Position numbers and translations under genes: made by a program. A stretch of 8,317 nt of DNA from a bacterium (GTDB taxonomy: Bacteria; Eremiobacterota; Eremiobacteria; Baltobacterales; Baltobacteraceae), in NCBI GenBank assembly GCA_021781095.1, contig JAJXXM010000368.1:1-8317 (forward strand), written 5' to 3'. Each line of letters opens with the position of its first letter. The first letter of the stretch is position 1. Below the pieces are notes generated by a model that did no database searches, was not told where the DNA came from, and saw nothing but the letters and a program-made list of their open reading frames with translations. Positions 1-8,317 of the stretch are shown one piece after another.

Positions 1-727
<727 letters not shown>

Positions 728-738
728 CGTCGCCGACG

Positions 739-1110
739 ATGGCAACGTTCGCGTTTAAACTCATCGCGCCGACGCGCGTCCTCTTCGAAGGGCAGGCGTC
801 GCTGGTGATTGCGGTGACGACCGAGGGCGAGGAAGGCATCCTCGCCGGGCATGCCCCGTTCGTCGGCGCGCTCAAGCCGGGCGTCCTGCGGGCCGATGTC
901 AGCGATGATTCCGGGAGCCGTCGCCTCGAATTGGCGACCGACGACGGCTTCATCCAGGCCCTTCCCGACCGCGTGACCGTCCTGGTGGAACGGGCGCTCT
1001 CGATCGAGGAGATCGATATCGAGGCGACCCGCGCCGAACTCGCCGGCGCCGCCGATCCCAACGCGATCGCCTTCGCCGAGGCGAAGCTGCGGCTCGCACG
1101 CAGCGCCTAG
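739..1110 (+). CDS. atpC: F1 ATP synthase subunit epsilon
   Basis: Epsilon subunit of the F1 central stalk. It couples rotation to catalysis and, through its C-terminal helices, can inhibit ATP hydrolysis. The 123-residue protein begins with the family's beta-sandwich (about residues 1-85), including the GEEGILAGHAP motif (30-40) and ALKPGVLR (44-51). A short helical hairpin follows (about 88-122), rich in Ala and Glu and ending in LRLARSA. The length is slightly below the 130-140 residues common in the family, and the shortening appears to be in the C-terminal helices. The ATG at 739 is the only start that preserves the N-terminal strand. No clear Shine-Dalgarno sequence precedes it, so translation may be coupled to atpD, which ends 11 bases upstream. 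It is the last gene of the ATP synthase cluster here. Confidence 0.95.
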   Translation: MATFAFKLIAPTRVLFEGQASLVIAVTTEGEEGILAGHAPFVGALKPGVLRADVSDDSGSRRLELATDDGFIQALPDRVTVLVERALSIEEIDIEATRAELAGAADPNAIAFAEAKLRLARSA

Positions 1111-1122
1111 GAGCCTCTCGGG

Positions 1123-1136
1123 GCGGGGCGCCCCGC
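1123..1136. other. Perfect 14-base GC palindrome between atpC and murA
   Basis: GCGGGGCGCCCCGC is its own reverse complement and sits 12 bases after the atpC stop, in the longest non-coding gap of the window (55 bases). As RNA it could form a 5-bp G-C stem with a 4-base loop, possibly extended by GAGC (1111-1114) pairing with GCTC (1137-1140) across a bulge. No run of T follows, so it is not a standard intrinsic terminator. It could be a weak attenuator, a protein-binding palindrome or chance in GC-rich DNA. The rest of the gap shows no convincing -35/-10 promoter pair. Confidence 0.35.
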
Positions 1137-1165
1137 GCTCGGGCGCGAAATAGCGCGGTACAGGC

Positions 1166-3515
<2,350 letters not shown>

Positions 3516-3519
3516 CGAC

Positions 3520-4170
3520 GTGGCCGTAACGCTCGACGCACGGACGACGCCGCGCGAGCTCCTCATCGAGGAGGTCGCGCGCGTTATCTTTGCGGGCGGA
3601 ACCGTTATTTTTCCGCACGATACAAGTTATGGGCTCGCATGCGATCCGCTCCGTCTCGACGCCGTCGACCGAATCTATCTGCAAAAGCGGCGCCCCGACC
3701 ATAAGCCGCTCACGCTTCACGTCGCCGGCGTCGCCGAACTGCTCGAATACGCTCCGGGAAACGTCGTCGCCGCGGCGGTGGCGAAGCGATTGCTTCCCGG
3801 CCCGGTGACGTTGCTGGTGGCTCGGCCGTCGTTCATCAGCGAAGAGATTACCGCCGGGCACCCGACGCTGGGCGTCCGCGTCCCCGACGAGCCGCTCGCG
3901 CGCGCCATTCTCGACCGTTGCGGGCCGCTCGCCGTGAGCAGCGCGAATGCCAGCGGCGACCCGCCCTATCGCGGGCGCGGTGGGCTGGAGCGCCTACCTG
4001 CCGCCGATCTCTTCATCGAAAACGGGCCGACTCGTTACGACGGCGAAGCAGCAATTGTGGATTGTACGAGAGAACGACCGTTGGTGCTGCGCGAAGGAAC
4101 GCTGAGCTTCGAACTCATCGAGGCGCGGTTGGGTGCGGCCGAACGGCACGTCGTGAAGGCGCGTCGATGA
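3520..4170 (+). CDS. tsaC: TsaC/Sua5/YrdC-family threonylcarbamoyl-AMP synthase
   Basis: Predicted to make L-threonylcarbamoyl-adenylate from Thr, bicarbonate and ATP, the first step of t6A formation at position 37 of ANN-decoding tRNAs. The 216-residue protein is a single YrdC domain without the extra C-terminal Sua5 domain. Visible motifs are GGTVIFPHDTSYGLACDP (26-43, matching the family's PTDTVYGLG loop), the basic signature QKRRPDHKPL (55-64), PGPVTLLV (93-100), GVRVPD (118-123) and SSANASGDPP (140-149). The late family motif STxxD reads AAIVD (177-181), losing the usual Ser/Thr. The GTG start lies 4 bases after mreB with no clear ribosome binding site, consistent with coupling; the stop overlaps the next start as ATGA. 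The paralogue YciO/YwlC type is an alternative, since YciO also has a PVVVREG-like end, but the SSANASG motif favours TsaC. The family call is firm; the precise enzymatic role is less so. Confidence 0.88.
   Translation: MAVTLDARTTPRELLIEEVARVIFAGGTVIFPHDTSYGLACDPLRLDAVDRIYLQKRRPDHKPLTLHVAGVAELLEYAPGNVVAAAVAKRLLPGPVTLLVARPSFISEEITAGHPTLGVRVPDEPLARAILDRCGPLAVSSANASGDPPYRGRGGLERLPAADLFIENGPTRYDGEAAIVDCTRERPLVLREGTLSFELIEARLGAAERHVVKARR
4155..4159 (+). promoter_or_regulatory. Ribosome binding site for the lptA-like gene
   Basis: GAAGG lies 7 bases before the ATG at 4167, inside the end of the tsaC-family gene. It fixes the start that gives a clean signal peptide; longer in-frame extension upstream has no export signal at its N-terminus. 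Confidence 0.5.
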
Positions 4171-4826
4171 GCGCGCGCAGAATCGTCGCGTTCGCGGCGG
4201 CGGCGGCGTTCACGCTCCTCGCTGCGGCGCAACCGGCACCGAAAACGCAGGCGCAGTTCATGTTCGGCGAATGGAACATTCACACGTCGCTCGTCGATTT
4301 CAATTTAAAGACCAACGATTTCAGCGCTCCGAACCACGTGCTCGTCACGCGCGACGGAACCACGATCGATGCCGACCGCGCGAACGGAAACGCAAAGACC
4401 GGCCAGGCGACGCTCTACGGCCACGTCGTGCTTCACGACAAGAACGGCAATCTCGGCGGTTTGAGCAGCACGAAAAAGGCCTCCGGGCGCGGCCCGGCGA
4501 CGCTCACCGCCGACAAGATGACGATCGACGAAAAGACGCGCATCTACACGGCCGTCGGGCACATGCATTACACGCAGGCCGATACGACCGCCGACGCGCA
4601 GAGCGGAAAACTCAACGACATCACGCACGAACTCGATCTGCGCGGCGACGTGCACGTCCGCCAGGGCGCGCGCTCGCTCATCGCCGATCACGTGCTCTAC
4701 AATACGATCACCGGCCAAGCGGAGGCCGACGGCAACGTCGTGCTGCGCTTCCCGAGCCAAATTCGCGAATCCGCGCCGACTCCCAAGCCGATCGTTATCA
4801 AGAACCCGAAAATCATCCATCGTTAG
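4167..4826 (+). CDS. lptA: Secreted LptA/OstA-like lipopolysaccharide transport protein
   Basis: Predicted periplasmic protein of the OstA/LptA (possibly LptC-related) beta-jellyroll family, which carries lipopolysaccharide from the inner to the outer membrane. The 219-residue protein starts with an export signal: basic MSARR, a hydrophobic core (about 6-20) and a likely cleavage site near AAA-QPAP (around residue 21). The mature part holds four in-register 26-residue repeats at 65-90, 111-136, 140-165 and 169-194. Each follows an (A/D)D-type strand, a turn with a Thr at repeat position 14, and a final G-x-(V/M) strand such as LYGHVVLH and ADGNVVLR. This is the pattern of stacked OstA strands. 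The start overlaps the tsaC-family stop by four bases and rarA begins 2 bases after its stop. No lptB or other transport gene lies beside it in this window, so the partners must be encoded elsewhere. The family call is good; LptA versus LptC cannot be settled by eye. Confidence 0.78.
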   Translation: MSARRIVAFAAAAAFTLLAAAQPAPKTQAQFMFGEWNIHTSLVDFNLKTNDFSAPNHVLVTRDGTTIDADRANGNAKTGQATLYGHVVLHDKNGNLGGLSSTKKASGRGPATLTADKMTIDEKTRIYTAVGHMHYTQADTTADAQSGKLNDITHELDLRGDVHVRQGARSLIADHVLYNTITGQAEADGNVVLRFPSQIRESAPTPKPIVIKNPKIIHR

Positions 4827-4828
4827 CC

Positions 4829-6070
4829 ATGGAGCGCTCGCTCTTCGAAGAATCGCTCTCGGGAAGCGTACCGCTCGCGGCTCGGATGCGCCCGCGCACG
4901 CTGGAAGAGATTCTCGGCCACGATGAGGTCCTCGGTGCCGGAAGCCCATTGCGCACCTCGCTCGACCGCGGCGCGTTGCCCTCACTCTTGCTCTGGGGGC
5001 CGCCGGGGAGCGGGAAGACCACGATCGCGCGTGCGATCGCCGGGAGCGTCGGCGCGCATTTCGAACAGCTCTCGGCGGTGAATGCCGGGCTCGCCGACGT
5101 GCGGCGCATCGTCGCCGACGCGCGCGAACGGCGAGCGGTCGGGCGCACGACGCTGCTCTTTCTCGACGAAATTCATCGTTTCAATAAGGCGCAGCAAGAC
5201 GCGCTCTTGCCCGATGTCGAGGAAGGAACGATCGCGCTGATCGGTGCGACCACCGAGAATCCGTCCTTCGAAGTCAACCCGGCATTGCTCTCGCGCCTTC
5301 GCGTCGTCGTGCTCGCGCCGATCGACGACGAGGCCATGCAGCGTATCGTCGATCGCGCGCTCGCCGATAGCGAACGCGGACTCGGCGCGCAACGAATCGA
5401 GCTCGCTCCCGAGGCGCGATCGGCGCTGGTAGCGATGGCGAGCGGCGACGCGCGCTCCGCCCTCGGCGGTTTGGAGTTTGCGGCGAGCATCGCGCCGGTT
5501 CGCGACGGCGTGCGGAGGATCGATCTCGAGAGCGTGCGCGCGGCGATGCTGCATCGCGGCGCGCACGATAAGAGCGGCGACCGCCACTTCGACACGATTA
5601 GTGCGTTCATCAAATCGATTCGCGGCAGCGATCCCGATGCGAGCGTCTATTGGTTGGCGCGGCTCATCGACGCCGGCGAGGACCCACTTTTCATCGCCCG
5701 TCGCCTCGTCATTCTCGCTTCGGAAGATGTTGGGCTCGCCGACGCGGCGGCGCTACCGTTGGCGATGGCGGCGCAACAGGCGGTGCATTTTGTCGGGATG
5801 CCCGAAGGGTATTATCCGCTCGCGCACGCGACGCTCTATCTCGCCCGCGCACCGAAGAGCAACGCCGTTGGGAAGGCGTACTCCGCCGCTCTCGCCGACG
5901 TCACGCAAGGCGCTCGCGATCCCGTTCCCTTGCATCTGCGCAACGCGCCGACCGGGCTCATGCGCTCGTTAGGATACGGACGCGACTACATTTACACGCA
6001 CGACGATCCCGACGCCGCTCAGGAATTTTTACCGGAGCGGTTGCGCGGGCGCCGGTATTTCGAAGAATGA
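4829..6070 (+). CDS. rarA: Replication-associated recombination ATPase RarA (MgsA/WRNIP1 family)
   Basis: AAA+ ATPase related to clamp-loader subunits. It acts at stalled replication forks and single-strand/double-strand junctions, typically as a tetramer. The 413 residues cover the whole family length. Motifs are PLAARMRPRTLEEILG at the N-terminus (15-30), Walker A GPPGSGKT (57-64), Walker B LLFLDEIHRFNKAQQD (109-124), the sensor-1 region GATTENPSFEVN (139-150), arginine-finger candidate R156 and sensor-2 region SGDARSAL (205-212). The C-terminal MgsA domain begins at HDKSGDRHFDTISAFIKSIRGSDPDA (246-271) and ends with the family signature FLPERLRGRRYFEE. The ATG at 4829 is 2 bases after the lptA-like stop and has no evident ribosome binding site. 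The 3' end overlaps the cysteine desulfurase gene, a pairing also known from Firmicutes. All key residues are present, so it is expected to be active. Confidence 0.96.
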   Translation: MERSLFEESLSGSVPLAARMRPRTLEEILGHDEVLGAGSPLRTSLDRGALPSLLLWGPPGSGKTTIARAIAGSVGAHFEQLSAVNAGLADVRRIVADARERRAVGRTTLLFLDEIHRFNKAQQDALLPDVEEGTIALIGATTENPSFEVNPALLSRLRVVVLAPIDDEAMQRIVDRALADSERGLGAQRIELAPEARSALVAMASGDARSALGGLEFAASIAPVRDGVRRIDLESVRAAMLHRGAHDKSGDRHFDTISAFIKSIRGSDPDASVYWLARLIDAGEDPLFIARRLVILASEDVGLADAAALPLAMAAQQAVHFVGMPEGYYPLAHATLYLARAPKSNAVGKAYSAALADVTQGARDPVPLHLRNAPTGLMRSLGYGRDYIYTHDDPDAAQEFLPERLRGRRYFEE

Positions 6071-7209
6071 TGCGCGAGCGCATCTATCTCGACCACGCGG
6101 CGACCACGCCGATCTCCGCCGCGGCGCGCGATGCCTACCTGCACGCGATCGAGAGCGATTACAACCCGAGTTCTTTGCATGCCGAAGGGCGTGCCGCGCA
6201 CGCCTTGCTCGACGACGCGCGCGACCGCGTCGCCCACCTGCTCGGCGTGCCGCGCAAGAACGTGCGCTTTACCGGCGGCGGCTCGGAGAGCGACTCGCTC
6301 GCAATCGTCGGAACGGCGCGCGCTTCTCGCGAGCGCTCGCGACGACGCATCTTGGTCGGCGCGACCGAACATCACGCGGTGCTGCATGCGGCGCGCGCGC
6401 TCGAACGCGAGGGTTTCGAGGCGATCGTGCTGGCGGTCGATCGCGCCGGGCTCGTCGACATCGAGAGCTATCGGCGCGAGCTCGACGAGCGCACGCTGTT
6501 GGTCTCGATCCATCTCGCAAATAACGAAACCGGCGTCCTCCAACCCGTCCCCGCACTCGCGGCGCTCGCACGCTCGGCGGGCGCGCTCTTCCACACCGAC
6601 GCGGTGCAGGCGGCGCGCTGGATGGATTGCTCGCTCGCGAGCCTCGACGTCGATCTGCTCTCGATCTCGGGGCACAAATTCGGCGCGCCGAAAGGGGTCG
6701 GCGTGCTGGCGATGCGCGCCGCGCTTCCGCTCGAGCCGCTCATTTACGGCGGCGGGCAAGAATTCGGGGCGCGTGCGGGGACCGAGAACGTTCCGGGAAT
6801 CTTTGCCCTCGCGGCCGCCCTCGACCGCGCGGCTGAAGGGCGCGCGGAGGCGGTGCGGCGGGTGGGTGCGCTCCGCGAGCGCTTCGAGGAGCGCGTCCGG
6901 GGCACGATCGCCGGCTTGCAGGTGAACGGGGACGCAGCTCCCCGGCTTCCCAATATTTCGAGCGTCGCGATTCCCGGAGCCGACTCGGAGGCGCTCCTCA
7001 TGCGTCTCGATCTCGACGGCATCGCCGCCTCCGCGGGGAGTGCGTGCACCTCGGGGGTATTCGAGCCGAGCCACGTGATCGCCGCGATGGGGCTCGACCC
7101 CGCGCTTCAGCGCGGGGTGCTCCGCTTTTCGTTCGCGCCTGAGAGCGAGGAGCGCGAGCTCGTCCTCGCCGCGGATCTGCTCGCTCGGGCGGTCGATCGC
7201 GTACGTTAG
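6067..7209 (+). CDS. iscS: Cysteine desulfurase, IscS/NifS type
   Basis: PLP enzyme that takes sulfur from L-cysteine as an enzyme persulfide, releasing alanine and supplying Fe-S clusters and thiolated tRNAs. The 380-residue protein has IYLDHAATTP (6-15), the PLP-stacking His in TEHHAVL (H102), ANNETG (151-156), HTDAVQ with D178 and Q181, the PLP-binding Lys in SISGHKFGAPKG (K204), and the catalytic Cys in SAGSACTSG (C327), all typical of the group I (IscS/NifS) branch. Two motifs deviate: GGGSESDSLAI (70-80) has Ser77 where Asn is usual, and GGGQEFGARAGTENV has Phe where Arg is common. Two adjacent ATGs (6067 and 6070) are possible starts; the first overlaps the rarA stop as ATGA and is chosen, and the second would remove one Met. 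Neither mnmA nor an Rrf2-type regulator is adjacent, so whether it serves Fe-S assembly, tRNA thiolation or both is open. Confidence 0.95.
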   Translation: MMRERIYLDHAATTPISAAARDAYLHAIESDYNPSSLHAEGRAAHALLDDARDRVAHLLGVPRKNVRFTGGGSESDSLAIVGTARASRERSRRRILVGATEHHAVLHAARALEREGFEAIVLAVDRAGLVDIESYRRELDERTLLVSIHLANNETGVLQPVPALAALARSAGALFHTDAVQAARWMDCSLASLDVDLLSISGHKFGAPKGVGVLAMRAALPLEPLIYGGGQEFGARAGTENVPGIFALAAALDRAAEGRAEAVRRVGALRERFEERVRGTIAGLQVNGDAAPRLPNISSVAIPGADSEALLMRLDLDGIAASAGSACTSGVFEPSHVIAAMGLDPALQRGVLRFSFAPESEERELVLAADLLARAVDRVR

Positions 7210-7233
7210 CAAGCCTCCGGGGGATCGGTCGCG

Positions 7234-7240
7234 AAGGGAG
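7234..7240 (+). promoter_or_regulatory. Ribosome binding site for the DUF948-like gene
   Basis: AAGGGAG lies 8 bases before the ATG at 7249, one of the two strongest ribosome binding sites in the window. With the 39-base gap after the desulfurase gene it suggests that this cassette is translated independently and may have its own transcript. I see no convincing -35/-10 promoter in the gap. Confidence 0.6.
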
Positions 7241-7248
7241 AGCGTATT

Positions 7249-7665
7249 ATGACCAACGACGCATATACACTTCACGCCGTTCTCGATTACGGTGTCGGCG
7301 GCGGCGCCTTTCTCGCCGGGCTCGCACTGATCGTCGCGGCGATCGCTCTCGCTCGCACGTTCGGACGCCTCAATAGGACCCTCGACGTCATCGACACGCA
7401 GATCGGCGATATCGGCCCCGCCGCCGCATCGACGTTGCAACACGTCAGCGGCGCGGCGAACGGCGCGGAGCAGGCCGTCGGCCACTTAGCGACCGCGGCG
7501 AAATCGCTCGAAGGGGCGGCATCGGCGCTCGCGCAGACCGCCGAGCTTTCGAAAAGCGCGGTCGTTCCCGGGGTGACGAGTTTCGGCGAGAGCATCAATA
7601 TCGTCGCCGAACGTTTGAAACGCTTCGTCGGTGGGAACGATGCTCGTGGAGGTAGCGCGCAGTGA
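7249..7665 (+). CDS. DUF948 (YtxG-like) single-pass membrane protein
   Basis: Small membrane protein of unknown biochemical function. The 138 residues contain one hydrophobic segment, about residues 17-37, rich in Gly, Ala, Leu and Ile. A long helical region follows, with Ala- and Leu-rich heptad-like spacing (LNRTLDVIDTQIGDIG..., then TLQHVSGAANGAEQAVGHLATAAKSLEGAASALAQ) interrupted by Gly/Pro turns. That design, one N-terminal anchor plus a cytoplasmic or periplasmic amphipathic helix, and its position directly before a YtxH-like gene, match the DUF948 family (B. subtilis YtxG). The ATG has a strong ribosome binding site, and its stop overlaps the next start as GTGA. The family assignment rests on architecture and context, with no catalytic motif to confirm it. 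Confidence 0.7.
   Translation: MTNDAYTLHAVLDYGVGGGAFLAGLALIVAAIALARTFGRLNRTLDVIDTQIGDIGPAAASTLQHVSGAANGAEQAVGHLATAAKSLEGAASALAQTAELSKSAVVPGVTSFGESINIVAERLKRFVGGNDARGGSAQ
7648..7652 (+). promoter_or_regulatory. Ribosome binding site for the ytxH-like gene
   Basis: GGAGG, a perfect Shine-Dalgarno core, lies 9 bases before the GTG at 7662 and within the last codons of the DUF948-like gene. It confirms the GTG start and the four-base GTGA overlap. Confidence 0.65.
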
Positions 7666-7976
7666 GCGATCGCCCCAATGGCGGAGGCTTTGTCGTCGGT
7701 TTGTTGATCGGTGCCGCAATCGGCGCGGCCGCCGCACTTTTGCTTGCCGACGAAGAGACGCGCGACGCGGTTATCGGTAAGGCGCGCGAGGCGAGCAATC
7801 AGGCCGTCGATGCGACCGGCGATCTTCGCGATCGCGTCGGGGAAGCGACTGCGGCGTGGCAGAGCAATGCCGCCGACCTCTACGAACGCGGCCGTACGAT
7901 ATTGGAGCAGGCGCGGACGTCGGGAAACGACCGTTCCGACGGCGGCCCTGCAGAGCAGCGGGCGGACGGGGCGTAG
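7662..7976 (+). CDS. YtxH-like glycine-zipper membrane protein
   Basis: Small membrane protein of the YtxH type; its biochemical role is not established. The 104 residues begin with a short polar head, then a transmembrane segment (about 9-29) with Gly at 9, 13, 17 and 21, a perfect GxxxGxxxGxxxG zipper that suggests helix packing or oligomerisation. LLLADEETRDAV follows, corresponding to the 'LLFAPKSGKETR' end common in this family, though the Pro-Lys turn is replaced by Asp-Glu. The remainder is a charged amphipathic helix (about 35-86) and a disordered, Gly/Asp-rich tail. The GTG start overlaps the upstream stop and has a strong ribosome binding site. B. subtilis ytxG and ytxH are likewise adjacent in a sigma-B-dependent stress operon, which supports the pairing here. 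Confidence 0.8.
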   Translation: MSDRPNGGGFVVGLLIGAAIGAAAALLLADEETRDAVIGKAREASNQAVDATGDLRDRVGEATAAWQSNAADLYERGRTILEQARTSGNDRSDGGPAEQRADGA

Positions 7977-8317
7977 TGGCGCGCGTGGACATTCAAATGC
8001 AAGTTCGCTCGGTGAACGGCTCCATCGCGGTCGTTTCGCTCGACGGAGAGATCGACGTCTACACCTCACCGAAGGTCAAGGATTTTATAGGGAAGCTCAT
8101 CGACAAGGGCACCTATACCTTCGCGATCGACATGCAAAACGTGCGTTATATCGATTCGACGGGGCTCGGCGTTCTCATCGGCGGCCTCAAGCGCGTTCGC
8201 GAGCATGGCGGGGCGGTAACGCTCGTTTCGACCAATCCGCAAACGCGAAAAATATTCGACATCACCGGATTGATTAAAGTGTTCGATATCTACGATACCG
8301 TCGACGAAGCCGTCAAC
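7976..8317 (+). CDS. STAS-domain anti-anti-sigma factor (RsbV/SpoIIAA-like), 3' end outside window
   Basis: Predicted partner-switching regulator: when unphosphorylated it binds an RsbW/SpoIIAB-type kinase and frees its sigma factor; phosphorylation by that kinase turns it off. The 114 visible residues form a nearly complete STAS domain: GSIAVVSLDGEIDVYTSPKVKDF (15-37), TYTFAIDMQNVRYIDSTGLGVLIGGLKRVREHGGAVTLV (46-84), and TRKIFDITGLIKVFDIYDTVDEA (90-112). The phosphorylation-site Ser is S61 in the DSTGLG signature. The frame is open to the right edge, where only a few C-terminal residues should be missing. GTG 7976 shares one base with the preceding stop; GTG 7985 and ATG 7997 are possible alternatives and would shorten the N-terminus by 3 or 7 residues. 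Proteins of this kind are often followed by their kinase and sigma-factor genes, which would lie beyond this window. Confidence 0.93.
   Translation, partial: MARVDIQMQVRSVNGSIAVVSLDGEIDVYTSPKVKDFIGKLIDKGTYTFAIDMQNVRYIDSTGLGVLIGGLKRVREHGGAVTLVSTNPQTRKIFDITGLIKVFDIYDTVDEAVN

Noticed and set aside
7245..7250. TATTAT as a -10 promoter box
   Set aside because: It overlaps the start codon of the DUF948-like gene, so transcription would begin inside the gene; there is no matching -35 element.
6019..7485. A 488-codon open frame on the minus strand across the desulfurase gene
   Set aside because: It lies antisense to a clearly conserved gene, and its product is Arg/Glu/Ala-rich with no recognisable motif. 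It is a typical shadow in GC-rich DNA.
7711..8277. A 188-codon + strand frame across the ytxH-like and STAS genes
   Set aside because: It is an alternate frame of two well-supported genes, with Arg-rich and Ser-rich composition and no motif.

Overview
The window is a gene-dense, GC-rich stretch of bacterial chromosome. All ten genes lie on the + strand, and only about 110 of 8,317 bases fall outside coding sequence. No mobile element, CRISPR array, tRNA or rRNA is visible. Most junctions are overlaps or gaps of a few bases, so the genes are probably co-transcribed in one or a few long units.

Layout: (1) the end of an ATP synthase operon, with the C-terminal half of atpD (F1 beta, cut by the left edge) followed by atpC (epsilon). 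(2) After a 55-base gap holding a perfect GC-rich palindrome, an envelope and housekeeping run: murA (first step of peptidoglycan synthesis), mreB (actin-like elongation scaffold), a TsaC/Sua5-family gene (tRNA t6A modification), a secreted LptA/OstA-like protein (lipopolysaccharide transport), rarA (AAA+ replication/recombination ATPase) and an IscS/NifS-type cysteine desulfurase. (3) After a 39-base gap with a good ribosome binding site, a small membrane/regulatory cassette: a DUF948 (YtxG-like) protein, a YtxH-like glycine-zipper protein, and a STAS-domain anti-anti-sigma factor of the RsbV/SpoIIAA type that runs off the right edge.

Organism (inference): the LptA-like protein with a signal peptide implies an outer membrane. 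The MreB/Mbl sequence type, the rarA-iscS pairing and the ytxG-ytxH-like pair recall Terrabacteria/Firmicutes gene orders. A high-GC diderm near that part of the tree, for example Candidatus Eremiobacterota (WPS-2), fits best, but this rests on overall resemblance and has not been tested with a tree.

The genes mostly look ordinary and intact. The points most worth a second look are: the ytxG/ytxH/STAS cassette, which links two stress-associated envelope protein families to a partner-switching regulator; a MurA with alanine where a UDP-GlcNAc-binding arginine is expected, plus an extra C-terminal tail; an MreB that starts at TTG and lacks the usual ends; and four in-register 26-residue repeats in the LptA-like protein.
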